From NCBI GenBank assembly GCA_022009755.1, contig CP091722.1, positions 938,001-1,002,000 of the forward strand: a stretch of 64,000 bases of DNA. The letters run 5' to 3'. The stretch is from Oscillospiraceae bacterium (GTDB lineage Bacteria > Bacillota > Clostridia > Christensenellales > QALW01). Shown here piece after piece: positions 38,572 to 47,141 of this stretch. The notes beneath the pieces were generated by a model. It was given only the letters and a program-made list of their open reading frames with translations. It did no database searches and was not told the DNA's origin. How positions within the stretch are numbered: position 1 is the stretch's first letter; every line of letters begins with the position of its first letter. Both the position numbers and the translations under genes were made by a program.

Positions 38572-38642
38572 ACTCTTCCCTCCGATACGGCGCAATAAAC
38601 GCAGCCCTTCGTTTGTGTTAATATGCTGCTAAAATCATTGCA

Positions 38643-38711
38643 AGTATATCACCAAAGCGCAAAATGTGCAAGCAATTTGCACAATTCGTCCTGCACACGA
38701 ACATATATTCG
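38643..38711 (-). promoter_or_regulatory. uvrBA promoter with candidate LexA (SOS) box
   Basis: TTGCAC (38671-38666), 17 bases, TATACT (38648-38643) on the minus strand. CGAACATATATTCG at 38698-38711 differs by one base from the Gram-positive LexA consensus CGAACnnnnGTTCG. It lies 27 bases upstream of the -35, a little far for simple occlusion. Confidence 0.6.
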
Positions 38712-38790
38712 CACTCACGCCGTATTGTGCCCGTTTCGAGCACTGCAAAACAAAAACAAATCCGCCGCATGCCGATATTTCCGCAGAAAT

Positions 38791-38820
38791 AAAAAACGGC
38801 CGCCGTCAAAGCAGCAGCCG
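38791..38820 (-). terminator. Terminator of the zinc-ribbon gene
   Basis: CGGCTGCTG and CGGCGGCCG arms (two G-U pairs), followed on the minus strand by six T residues. Confidence 0.65.
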
Positions 38821-38854
38821 CAATGTATTTTTGTGCTTTTTTATGCTTTATTCC

Positions 38855-39441
38855 TTACAGCTTTTGTCCGCACGCCGAGCAAAAGGCGCTGTCCGAAGAC
38901 ACCTCCGCCCCGCAGGCCGGACATTTTGTGCAAAGGCTTGCCCCGCAGTGATTGCAAAACCTCGCTCCGCTGGGCACCTGCGCTTTGCAGCCGGGGCAAA
39001 CAATCATCCCCTGCTCCACCTTTGCTCCCGCACCGTTTACCGTGACGGTTTTTCCTCCCGCCACAATGCAGTTTTCTATAACCTGAAACACCTCGCCCGG
39101 CAGCTTCTTCTGCTTATAGGCGCCCATTCCGGCGGTGATCGCAAGGGGCCATGCCACAAACAGTCCCACTGCCCCCGCGCCGATCTTATCCGACCACTGT
39201 CCTTCTCCCACCGTAACGGTCAGCTGTCCCTGCATCTCCGTCATCTGAACGCTTACCGCCAAGCGCATGCCCGCCAGAGTTTCCAGCCGTCCTTGGGCTG
39301 ACTGGCCTGCATTACAAAGCCGTCTACCGTTTTTGAGCTTTGTACCTCCATGCTCTTTTCCGTACGGAAAAAGTTCTCAAGCCTTGCCGCGATGCTCTGC
39401 ACCTCCGTGCCGTTCAACATAAAAGTTCTCGATTCCGACAT
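38855..39441 (-). CDS. Double zinc-ribbon protein of unknown function
   Basis: About 195 residues after restoring one A at 39280-39282 (junction DGWKTLAGMRLAVSV). The N-terminal half is a small beta-rich domain (MSESRTFMLNGTEVQSIAAR). A hydrophobic stretch in the middle (AGAVGLFVAWPLAITAGMG, about residues 92-110) could be a membrane or buried helix. The C-terminal 50 residues hold two zinc ribbons: CPGC with FCNHCG, and CPACG with FCSACG (DZANK-like). Such ribbons usually mediate protein contacts. No enzyme motif is seen. It has its own terminator and stands downstream of two lipoprotein genes reading the same way. Confidence 0.65.
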
Positions 39442-39468
39442 GATTATTGCCTCCCTGTTTTTTGTTTT

Positions 39469-40581
39469 TCAGTCCGCGCGTTCTATATAGCCGCTTATCG
39501 GCTGTGCATACATATTATCATCCGTTACGGGCTTGTAGCGTTTTCCGTCGTATGCGTCCGTAAAGCCGTTTGTAGCTTTATATATTCTGCCGGTTTCGCT
39601 GTCGTAAACTCGCTCATAGCCCAAGGTCGCATCGCTTTGCTTCTGGCTGATTATATCCTGGCTTTTATTTCGTTTTTCCCACGAATCCGTTATTCCGTTC
39701 ATGACCTCATTCGTGTTCCGGCTTATATCCGCCGCAAGCGCAACCTTTTCGTTGCTGGCTTGGTTTGTCGCCTTTACAAAGCTGTCGGAATATTCCAGCG
39801 TCTTCATGCATTCGCTCAGAACGCTCTCCCACTCAATGAATCTGTCCTTTGCAGCGGTTATGGCCATAATGTTATATGCCATATAATATCCGCCGTCCTC
39901 GGTTTGCAGTATATAATTCTTAAGCGTGCCGTCGGATATCGCAAAGCTGCCGAAATCCACAACGCTGGCGGCAAACATACCCTCTCCCTCTTTTGAGCCG
40001 TCGCTGAAGGTGGCTCTCAGTAGCTCATCGCCCATGGCATAAGCCGCCATGCCGCTGCCGGAGGCAAAACGCTCCGTAACCTTAAAGCCGTCAAATACGG
40101 GAAAGGTATATCCGGAATATGCCGGCTCCACCTCTTTTACAAAGGCGGCATACTGCGGAAATATACCGAAAAAGCCCTCGGTTGACGGGTTTGTCAGCAC
40201 CGGCGCCTTTGCAAACAGCGCCGACTGCGCGTCCCCCATGGCATATTTTTTCTGCCATACCTCCTTGCCCTTCTGGCTGTGCAGCAAAACATCGGCCTTG
40301 AGCAAAACAAACATCTGATTCAACGGCTCCTGCGGATCGTATACCCTTATGCTGTGATATATATTCACACCGCCGGTTTCCACCTTCCAGCCCTTAGGAA
40401 TGGTAATGCTGAAATCCGTGCTTTCATATTTTTCCGTCTGCACCGCCATAGCGGCCGTTTTCGTAATTTTTATTCCCTTTTCCGTTTTGTTTCCGCCCGT
40501 TTCGGTATTTCCCGTACAGGCAGTAAGCAGCACAAGCGCAGCCACCGCTGCTGCAAGTGCCGTCTTTTTAATCGCCTTCAT
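39469..40581 (-). CDS. Secreted lipoprotein of unknown function
   Basis: 370 residues from the ATG at 40581, which follows GGAGGGAAAA; the longer frame upstream overlaps the previous gene. The signal peptide KKTALAAAVAALVLL ends in the lipobox LTAC. After a Thr/Lys-rich linker the folded domain starts near FSITIPKGWKVETG, the beginning typical of PsbP/DUF-like secreted domains, and ends in repeats of aromatic-rich strands (YERVYDSETGRIYKAT). No catalytic motif is evident. It is the second gene of a two-lipoprotein operon, 58 bases after its neighbour. Confidence 0.75.
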   Translation of the reverse strand: MKAIKKTALAAAVAALVLLTACTGNTETGGNKTEKGIKITKTAAMAVQTEKYESTDFSITIPKGWKVETGGVNIYHSIRVYDPQEPLNQMFVLLKADVLLHSQKGKEVWQKKYAMGDAQSALFAKAPVLTNPSTEGFFGIFPQYAAFVKEVEPAYSGYTFPVFDGFKVTERFASGSGMAAYAMGDELLRATFSDGSKEGEGMFAASVVDFGSFAISDGTLKNYILQTEDGGYYMAYNIMAITAAKDRFIEWESVLSECMKTLEYSDSFVKATNQASNEKVALAADISRNTNEVMNGITDSWEKRNKSQDIISQKQSDATLGYERVYDSETGRIYKATNGFTDAYDGKRYKPVTDDNMYAQPISGYIERAD

Positions 40582-40639
40582 AATTTTCCCTCCCCGATTG
40601 CGGTTTTGTTTTGCTTTCCTGCTTTCCTCCTCAATCGCT

Positions 40640-41800
40640 TTACTGCTCCCTGTATGCATGACCGAAGGTATTGCAGGAATACCGGAAATATTCATTGTAC
40701 CCTTGTGTCATAACCTCGTTTATCGGCAAAAGCGTATAGTCCGCAGTTATCACATGGCTTGTGCATATATTGCGCACATCCGTGTAATAAGCGCTCAGCA
40801 GTTCTATTTTCCGCAAGGTTAGATTGCAATTGAGATGAGCCGCCGCAGGATAATAGGGCGATACCGAGCCGTCCGGGGCAAGCTGCGCTTCCTTGTCTTT
40901 ATCGTCAAGCGGCTGTGAAGCATATACGATCTCGTAAAAAGCGCTGTCCGTCATAAGAATGTTTGTGTTGAACAGTCTTAACGGCTTTTCATTGCCTATG
41001 GGCGAAAGATCAAGATCAAAGGCAATGTATTCCCGCCACCCCATATCACGGTACCAGTTCCAGCTGGCGGAATCGTCAAGATACTTCCCTGAAAAGATCA
41101 TGCTTACCCGTCCGTCCTTAAAGGCCATCATGGGAGAGCCGTAATCATATACTCTGTCGCAGTCCGAAAACTCCTGCGTGCAGTCCTCCAGCGTTTTCCC
41201 GTCCGCGCCGTAACGATATACCTTTTTGAACAGAGGGTATGCCGCCGCGTCCTGTTTCTCCGCGGAAAACGGCGTGCAGCTCATTTTGTAATATGTATTG
41301 TTGCAAAAATACATATATCCCATCTCACCGTCGTAGGTAAAGCGCCAGTACCGCACCGCAGCGCTTTCCGGCAAAGTGCCCGTTTCCTGAAGGTTTTTGC
41401 CGTTTGATAAAAGGGAATTGAAATTTGCCTTGTATATTTTCCCGCCGGAAACTATTATACAGTCGATTCCCTCGCTGTATCCGTGGTCAACAAAGCAGTC
41501 AAATTCCGATTTTATGTCTATAATACCCTCCGCACCCGCGATTTTTTTATAATCGGAAGCGTCAAAGGATTTTCCCCGTCTTTTAAGCAGCTCCTGCTCC
41601 AGCGTTTTGGGCTCTGTATCCGCGCTCTCCGCCGGCGTCTGCGCTGATGCTTTTTCCGTAACGGCCGGCTGCGAATTCTTCGGTTCGCTTTTATCCTTAT
41701 CGCCGCAGCCGCACAGGCCGCAAAGCAGCACCGCAATTAGCGCCGCGCACAACGCCGTCCTTGCGCGCCCGCAGCCCCCACCGTTGTTCCCTGATGCCAT
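40640..41800 (-). CDS. Secreted lipoprotein of unknown function
   Basis: 386 residues. The signal peptide ALCAALIAVLLCG ends in the lipobox LCGC, followed by a Lys/Glu/Thr linker to about residue 75. The remaining domain is rich in Tyr and Trp with propeller-like strands (VRYWRFTYDGEMGYMYF, GSPMMAFKDGRVSMIFSG), and could form a beta-rich binding domain. No family recognised. The start follows AGGAGTGAG. The promoter region holds a striking inverted repeat (41892-41929). It is first in an operon with the next lipoprotein. Confidence 0.75.
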   Translation of the reverse strand: MASGNNGGGCGRARTALCAALIAVLLCGLCGCGDKDKSEPKNSQPAVTEKASAQTPAESADTEPKTLEQELLKRRGKSFDASDYKKIAGAEGIIDIKSEFDCFVDHGYSEGIDCIIVSGGKIYKANFNSLLSNGKNLQETGTLPESAAVRYWRFTYDGEMGYMYFCNNTYYKMSCTPFSAEKQDAAAYPLFKKVYRYGADGKTLEDCTQEFSDCDRVYDYGSPMMAFKDGRVSMIFSGKYLDDSASWNWYRDMGWREYIAFDLDLSPIGNEKPLRLFNTNILMTDSAFYEIVYASQPLDDKDKEAQLAPDGSVSPYYPAAAHLNCNLTLRKIELLSAYYTDVRNICTSHVITADYTLLPINEVMTQGYNEYFRYSCNTFGHAYREQ

Positions 41801-41891
41801 TGCTCACTCCTCCTTATGCCTTAATTCTTCTTGATTGCCCGAAATTCAAAAGCACATATTATAATAGCATATACCTCCCTCGCATTCCATC

Positions 41892-41929
41892 GTAATTTCA
41901 AAAGAGTCACTTGACACTTTTGAAATTAC
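41892..41929. promoter_or_regulatory. Strong inverted repeat upstream of the lipoprotein operon
   Basis: GTAATTTCAAAAG (41892-41904) and CTTTTGAAATTAC (41917-41929) are perfectly complementary over 13 bp, with 3 further inner pairs around a 4-base loop. It lies 92-129 bases upstream of the lipoprotein start. An operator or an RNA hairpin are both possible. Confidence 0.55.
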
Positions 41930-41943
41930 ATGCTTAAAGAGCG

Positions 41944-41982
41944 AAAAATAAAAGGGCACCGGGAGAAGCTCTCCCGATGCCC
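41944..41982 (-). terminator. Terminator of the sigma/anti-sigma operon
   Basis: GGGCA-CCGGGAGA and TCTCCCG-A-TGCCC form a 12-bp stem; on the minus strand TTTTATTTTT follows. It is 27 bases after the anti-sigma stop. Confidence 0.85.
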
Positions 41983-42008
41983 GCGCCGCGCTGTCGCTGT
42001 TTTTTGTG

Positions 42009-43682
42009 TCAATCGTCCTTTTCGGTTTTTGACGATACAACGCTGCCGTCATATGCGCTTATTTCGTATTCGTATTCCGTATCGCCGTATTTGAATTCTA
42101 TCTCATATACCGGCTTTCCGTCCTCGTAATCCAGCTCGCATTCCAGCTCCTTCACCTGCGACGCCTTAAGCCCTGCGTGCTCCAGCGCCTTAGCCACCGC
42201 CTGCGAACCGGTAAGCTTTACCTCTCCGCCGCCTGCCGCTTCGTTTTTTGTTTCCTTTTCCGCCGATATTATTCTGCCGGTTTCGGCATCTATCTCGTAT
42301 TCGTATTCCGTTTTGCCCGCGCGGAATTCAATCTCATATACCCACAGGCCGTCCTCATTTTCCAGCTTGGATCTGTAATCGGCAGCCTCGCCGCGGCTTA
42401 CCCCGGCATGCTCAAAGGCTATTTCCCCCGCCCTTGCCGGTGTAATTTCCGCCTTCTGCTCCGGCGCCGATGCAGCCTTTTCCTGCTTTTTCTTAAAGGA
42501 TACCACCTCGCCCGTCTGCGCATTTATAACATAGTCATATTCGGTATCTCCCGCACGGAATTCCACCTCATAAACCGTCACGCCGTTTTTCCTGTCCAAA
42601 TCAATTTCAAAATCGGTCACATTTTCCGCAGCCACTCCGGCATGCTCAAAGGCAATGCTTCTTGCTTTCTGGGCGTTTATTGCGTTTTCCGGAACAATCA
42701 CATCGTCGTTATCATCGTCCAGCTTCTGCTTATCCTCAATTATCTCGCCGGTTATCGCATTTATCAGGTGCTCGTATTCCATGCCGCCGGTTTTGAACTC
42801 CACCTCGTACACCATAATGCCGCGCTTGAAATCCAGTTCCACCTCAATATCCTTCACTGCGCCCTTCTGCACGCCCGCATGCGCAAGCGCAATCTCCAGC
42901 GCCTTTTCCGCTCCGATATACGCCTTTGTGCTCACCTCGCCGCTCTTGCTCACCTCCGTCTGAGCCTCTTTCGCGCTCAGCAGAACATTAAGCTCGTTTA
43001 TGCTCAGCTTTGCCAACTCGTCCGGCACCAGCATGGGGTTAAGCCTTGCCACCTCCAGCACCAGCTGCGCCTTTCCCTCTGATATGCCGTGCCTCTGCGC
43101 AAGCAGGGCCGCCTCTCCGCTTTTTGTAAGCTTCTGCCCCACAACCGCTCCGCCGTTGATGCTTTGAGCAAGTATGCCGTTTATAATTTCCATAATTTCC
43201 TTTTCAACTCCGGAGGCGTTCTTTCCCTCCACCGTGACCAGCACGGAGTTTGAAAGGCTGTTCAGATAGCCCGCGCGCACCATGGAGCCGATAATTGCAT
43301 TAACGGCAGTGTTTTTATCCGTTCCTTCCAGCTCCATGCCCTCAAGCAGCTTCTGCGCATCGTCGTTAAGCGCCTTGGCCTGAGCCACCCTTCCGCTTCC
43401 TCTGAGCTTAAGCTCAATGCTCGGGTTTACATCCAGTGATATCACGGTCACCGGCTTGCTGATTATGCCGTTTGCCGCAAAAGCTCCCACCGCCAAAATC
43501 ACCAGCGCCGCCGCTATGCAGCAGGCCGTTTTCAGCCATCCCGTTTTCTTCGTGTTTCCCGTCCGCTTCACGCTTATTATATCCTCCTGCTTTCCGCATT
43601 GCCGAAGTATCCCTTCAATATTATCCGGCTTGCTTTTCATTACCTCTTTCCTTATGCTGTTTTCCGTCTTTCTGTTTTTCAT
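42009..43682 (-). CDS. RsgI-like membrane anti-sigma factor with four PepSY repeats
   Basis: 557 residues. A short cytoplasmic N-terminus (1-50), one transmembrane helix (51-69), then an extracytoplasmic RsgI-type domain (VISLDVNPSIELKL at 80-93, NDDAQKLLEGMEL). Four PepSY-like repeats follow at about 255-317, 335-397, 412-476 and 489-553. Each has a helix with (F/L)EHAG or (L)AHAG and two strands ending VYE(I/V)EF and YEYEI. PepSY domains are linked to protease inhibition or ligand sensing. The ATG overlaps the sigma-factor stop as ATGA, so the pair is coupled. By analogy it holds the sigma factor at the membrane until an external signal arrives; the ligand is unknown. Confidence 0.85.
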   Translation of the reverse strand: MKNRKTENSIRKEVMKSKPDNIEGILRQCGKQEDIISVKRTGNTKKTGWLKTACCIAAALVILAVGAFAANGIISKPVTVISLDVNPSIELKLRGSGRVAQAKALNDDAQKLLEGMELEGTDKNTAVNAIIGSMVRAGYLNSLSNSVLVTVEGKNASGVEKEIMEIINGILAQSINGGAVVGQKLTKSGEAALLAQRHGISEGKAQLVLEVARLNPMLVPDELAKLSINELNVLLSAKEAQTEVSKSGEVSTKAYIGAEKALEIALAHAGVQKGAVKDIEVELDFKRGIMVYEVEFKTGGMEYEHLINAITGEIIEDKQKLDDDNDDVIVPENAINAQKARSIAFEHAGVAAENVTDFEIDLDRKNGVTVYEVEFRAGDTEYDYVINAQTGEVVSFKKKQEKAASAPEQKAEITPARAGEIAFEHAGVSRGEAADYRSKLENEDGLWVYEIEFRAGKTEYEYEIDAETGRIISAEKETKNEAAGGGEVKLTGSQAVAKALEHAGLKASQVKELECELDYEDGKPVYEIEFKYGDTEYEYEISAYDGSVVSSKTEKDD

Positions 43683-44262
43683 TCTTCTTCCTCCAGGCGT
43701 TTTCTCAGCTTTTTAAGCGTCCTTGCATACTTTGACAGCACCGTAGCCAGCGGCAGGTCCATAACCTGTGCCGTTTCCCTGTGCTTTGCTCCCATTGCAT
43801 GCAGCATAACTATCTGCCGCTCCTTTTCGGGCAGCTCCTCCAGCAGCATTTTAAGCGCCCCGCTCCTCTGCGGCTCCTCGGGGCACGCCTGCTCCGGCGG
43901 CATCTGCCCCGAAACCCTGCTGCTTTTCCTCAGGCTTGTAAGCGAAAGGTTTTTTGTGATTGTATATATCCACGCTCTTGCCTTTGTTCCCGGCCTGTAC
44001 TGCCCCGCACAGGACCATATCTTCACAAATACATCCTGCTGTATGTCCTGAGCCTCGTGATGATTTTTTTCACTATGGACAGTGCATAGCCGTAAACCTG
44101 CCCGCCCATAAGCTCGTACAGCCCGGACAGTGCCTCCCTGCTGCCCGCGGTTATTTCCGCAAGCAGGGTCTCTGCCTTTTTTTCCTCCTCGGCACGCGCC
44201 GCGCGTACGCTGCCGTCTTCGTTCCGGCATGAATCGTATAAAGTCAAAGTAAATATAAACAA
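43679..44262 (-). CDS. ECF-type RNA polymerase sigma factor
   Basis: About 195 residues after restoring one A in the seven-base run at 44064-44070 (junction IVKKNHHEAQDIQQDVFVKIW). Region 2 contains EALSGLYELMGGQVYGYALS and DIQQDVFVKIW; region 4 contains LPEKERQIVMLHAMGAKHRE and LPLATVLSKYARTLKKLRK, the DNA-binding helix-turn-helix. I favour the TTG at 44262, which has AAGGAG 8 bases upstream; a GTG at 44286 lacks a ribosome site. Its stop overlaps the start of the RsgI-like anti-sigma factor. The anti-sigma type is usually paired with SigI, whereas this sigma has a normal ECF region 4. Confidence 0.85.
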
Positions 44263-44475
44263 TTGTTTTTCTCCTTCCGCCTTCACATATATAACGCATG
44301 TGCCCCGTGTTTTATTGCACCGTAATAAAAAATTTTTTGTTTTTTTTGCAAAACCCGTTATCCGCGCTTTTCAAAAAACTCCGTTTTTCCGTCACGATTT
44401 CCCCTCTTTGCTTGAAAAACCGAAAGCTGTATGATATAATAACACAAAAACGAAAATTCAAAAAGGATGATAAAC

Positions 44476-44975
44476 ATGAGCAAGAACAAAAAAAGTCTTT
44501 GGGCGGAATTCCGCGAGTTCATCAACAAGGGCAACGTTATGGATATGGCCGTAGGCGTTATAATCGGCGGTGCCTTCAAAAGCATTGTCGATTCCCTCGT
44601 AAGCGATCTGTTTATGCCTCTTGTCTCCCGTGTTACCGGCGGCGTGGACTTCACCAACTGGTTCATTTCGCTGGACGGCAACCACTACGATACCCTGCGG
44701 CGGCTCAGGAGGCCGGCGCAGCCACCCTCAACTACGGCAAATTCATCACCGTGGTGCTGAACTTTATACTGCTTGCGTTTTTTGTGTTCCTTATCGTAAA
44801 GGCCTTCAATGCCCTGCGCGAATCCACGCATAAAAAGCAGCAGGAGGCTCCGGCCGTCCCCACCACAAAGGTCTGCCCCTACTGCAAAAGCACCATTGCA
44901 ATTGATGCCGTAAGGTGCCCCAACTGCACCTCCGAGCTTCCCCAACCGGAAGAAGAGGCCCCGGAAAAGGCCTGA
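44476..44975 (+). CDS. mscL: Large-conductance mechanosensitive channel with C-terminal zinc ribbon
   Basis: About 166 residues after restoring one G at 44698 (junction YDTLAAAQEAGAATLNYG). TM1 lies in NVMDMAVGVIIGGAFKSIVDS, the family signature; TM2 is FITVVLNFILLAFFVFLIVKAF. The channel opens under membrane tension to release solutes during osmotic downshock. The C-terminus carries a CPYC-CPNC zinc ribbon instead of the usual helical bundle only, a variant seen in some Clostridia. The ATG follows AAAGGATG. Confidence 0.93.
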
Positions 44976-45010
44976 GCTTCCCGCAGAAAATCCCGCTTTT
45001 GAATTCCGTA

Positions 45011-45077
45011 AAAGCCGTCCCCGCACCGCCCGCGCTTATTTGCAGCAGCGGCGCTGCATCGGGGGCGGCTTTTTATT
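45011..45077 (+). terminator. Terminator after mscL
   Basis: AAAGCCGTCCCCG (45011-45023) pairs with CGGGGGCGGCTTT (45060-45072), followed by a T run. The 36-base interior includes a second small hairpin, GCAGC-ggc-GCTGC. Confidence 0.75.
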
Positions 45078-45118
45078 TCCCCGATATGTAAAATTTCTAA
45101 AAAATACGCCGTTTTCTA

Positions 45119-45146
45119 TTGCATTTTGCGTTTGGTTTGGTATAAT
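45119..45146 (+). promoter_or_regulatory. Promoter and long leader of the unknown two-TM protein gene
   Basis: TTGCAT (45119-45124), 16 bases, TATAAT (45141-45146). The transcript start near 45153 leaves a leader of about 190 bases, with several GCATAT/ATATGC elements that can pair, before the ribosome site ACGGAGG at 45331-45337. Confidence 0.55.
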
Positions 45147-45342
45147 TTATTGTGTAATATCGCAGGTTATTAAAGTACATAAATCGGGCCTTCGCCTTGT
45201 CCGGCAAGCATATTCGGCTTATATGCGTTTATCAATGCGCTGCAATATGTCTCTACGCATCAATGTATACATTCGCATATGTGCATATTTGCGCTTTTCC
45301 AACATATTTACTTATACCCAATACAAAATTACGGAGGTCTTA

Positions 45343-47070
45343 ATGGATCTGTTATTTTATACCGACACTCCCGCCGACGATGCGCTTTTTCTGAAAAACG
45401 GCATTATTTATTCCTCGGGGCAGCCCTTGGGACCGGCCTGCCGCGCGCTTGTGCGCGACCCCGAGCTTGCGCAAAGCTGCGCTTCTCTCTTTATTCCCCT
45501 TCGGCCTTCGCTTGAAGAGGTATGCGCCGCATATCTGCTTTCCGCCGCCTCAAGCAGCGGCAAGCTTCCCCGCGCAGCGGCGGCCCTTGCCGATTTTCTT
45601 GAAGCGCTTCCCGACCGCAGCCTTCCCTTTACAAGGGATAGCGTGGATACCCTACCCTTTCTGCACTCCTATCTTTTTGCGCACCCCCTCCGGGAACAGA
45701 ATGCCCGCCGCGCGGTGGATACCCTCTTTACCGTATTGCGCCAGCTTATGATGGACCTGCTGCTCTTCGGCGATTTTGACCCGGCGACCCGCCCGCTGTC
45801 TCCGCGCGTGCCCAGCGTAGCGCCCATTACCGCGCAGGCTCTTACCGAGCTGGACCGCTACATTTCCGACTGCGCACGCGGCCGCGAGCTTACCCTCTCC
45901 CTTCCTGCGCAGGACGGCTCCGTTCTGCCCGGCCGGGCGCTGCTGCTTGATAAGCCCTCCTGCCGCTATCCCGCCCTTTTTGCAGGATACTGCGGCTTTT
46001 CCCTGCTTACGGTCAAGGCCGACCTTTTGGAAATATACCCTCTTGACTGCAGCCGGGACTGCCTTGTATCCCTTCTCAAGGCAAACGGCGGCTGCACCGC
46101 CCGGGACGATTCCGCGCTGGTGCCCGCCTTTGACGACCCGGAGCATTTTATATCCCTTTTGTCCTCCCTTGCCTGCACCGGCTGCACGCTGCGTCTAAGC
46201 GCCGCAATCGCGCCCGGAGGAATAAAAAATCTTCCGGGCACCGTAAGCATACAGGGTCTTCCCCTCTCCTGCCGTGTTCTGTCCTCAAAGCGCGGAAAAC
46301 GGCTTGTTCTCACCGGCACACCGCCGCTTATAGGCAAAAGCTTTCACTATGCCCTTGAAAACGCCCTTGCTCTGCGCACCCGTCTTGCCGATGCCGATAT
46401 TTCCGACTGCGCCGATGTTTCCTTTAAGTGCGAAAATGCCGTGTGCGACCTTTTCATACAGCTGCCGGTGGATTGCCTTGAACAGTATTATCCCGACTGC
46501 ATAGCCTTTGACGGCGGAAAATGCGCCGTAACTCCCGGCGGGATAATTGCACTGTCCGACGAGCTGCCTGCGGACGAGGTGCGTGACCGTCTTCTTGAGC
46601 TTGAACAGCTGGAGCAGCGCGTATCCGCAGGGCCTGTTCACGCCCTTCGTACCCTCTCCGCCGCCACGGCCCTTTGCAGCTTTATAGCCCTGAGCCGCGG
46701 CTTTACGCGCGCGGTTTTTGAACAAGAGCAGGCCGGGCAGCGCGCCGAAAGCGTGCGTCTGTGCGCCCTTATGGCATCGGATCTGATAAATACCCGCCGA
46801 TCCTTTGCCGTAATACTCACCGTGTGTGCGCTTTTATGCGCCGTTTTATGTGCACTGCCCTTCATATTCGGTCTGTTTGACCCAAAACGCGGACTGATAC
46901 CCTACCTCATATCCGTTGCCGTTCTTACTGCGGCAGCCACCGCGCTTATACTTCACCGCCGCAAAAAGCGCCCCGCAGACGGTTTTGATGCCGGCGTATG
47001 CGCCTCCGCCACCGACGATGAAGATAAAGATAAAAAAGCGCACTCCTCTGAGAATACCCGCTCAAACTGA
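45343..47070 (+). CDS. Unknown protein, large soluble domain with two C-terminal transmembrane helices
   Basis: 575 intact residues starting MDLLFYTDTPADDALFLKNG, after GGAGG. I do not recognise a family. Residues 1-475 look cytoplasmic: alternating helices and strands, many cysteines scattered singly, none in CxxC zinc pairs. A region around 345-400 (TVSIQGLPLSCRVLSSKRGK, LVLTGTPPLIGKSFHY) repeats beta strands. Two transmembrane helices lie near the C-terminus (about 500-520 and 528-548: VILTVCALLCAVLCALPFIF; LIPYLISVAVLTAAATALIL), followed by an acidic-basic tail. This is a tail-anchored, cytoplasm-facing arrangement. No walker, protease or kinase motif is seen. Monocistronic, with its own promoter, leader and terminator. 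Confidence 0.7.
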   Translation: MDLLFYTDTPADDALFLKNGIIYSSGQPLGPACRALVRDPELAQSCASLFIPLRPSLEEVCAAYLLSAASSSGKLPRAAAALADFLEALPDRSLPFTRDSVDTLPFLHSYLFAHPLREQNARRAVDTLFTVLRQLMMDLLLFGDFDPATRPLSPRVPSVAPITAQALTELDRYISDCARGRELTLSLPAQDGSVLPGRALLLDKPSCRYPALFAGYCGFSLLTVKADLLEIYPLDCSRDCLVSLLKANGGCTARDDSALVPAFDDPEHFISLLSSLACTGCTLRLSAAIAPGGIKNLPGTVSIQGLPLSCRVLSSKRGKRLVLTGTPPLIGKSFHYALENALALRTRLADADISDCADVSFKCENAVCDLFIQLPVDCLEQYYPDCIAFDGGKCAVTPGGIIALSDELPADEVRDRLLELEQLEQRVSAGPVHALRTLSAATALCSFIALSRGFTRAVFEQEQAGQRAESVRLCALMASDLINTRRSFAVILTVCALLCAVLCALPFIFGLFDPKRGLIPYLISVAVLTAAATALILHRRKKRPADGFDAGVCASATDDEDKDKKAHSSENTRSN

Positions 47071-47086
47071 TACCCCGGTTTATACA

Positions 47087-47116
47087 AAAGCAGCTCCCGC
47101 ATGCGGGAGCTGCTTT
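47087..47116. terminator. Bidirectional terminator between convergent genes
   Basis: A perfect 14-bp stem, AAAGCAGCTCCCGC-at-GCGGGAGCTGCTTT, between the two-TM protein gene and the leftward GH-like gene; T-rich on the plus strand. Confidence 0.85.
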
Positions 47117-47141
47117 GTTATTATTTTGCCCTTAAAAACGG

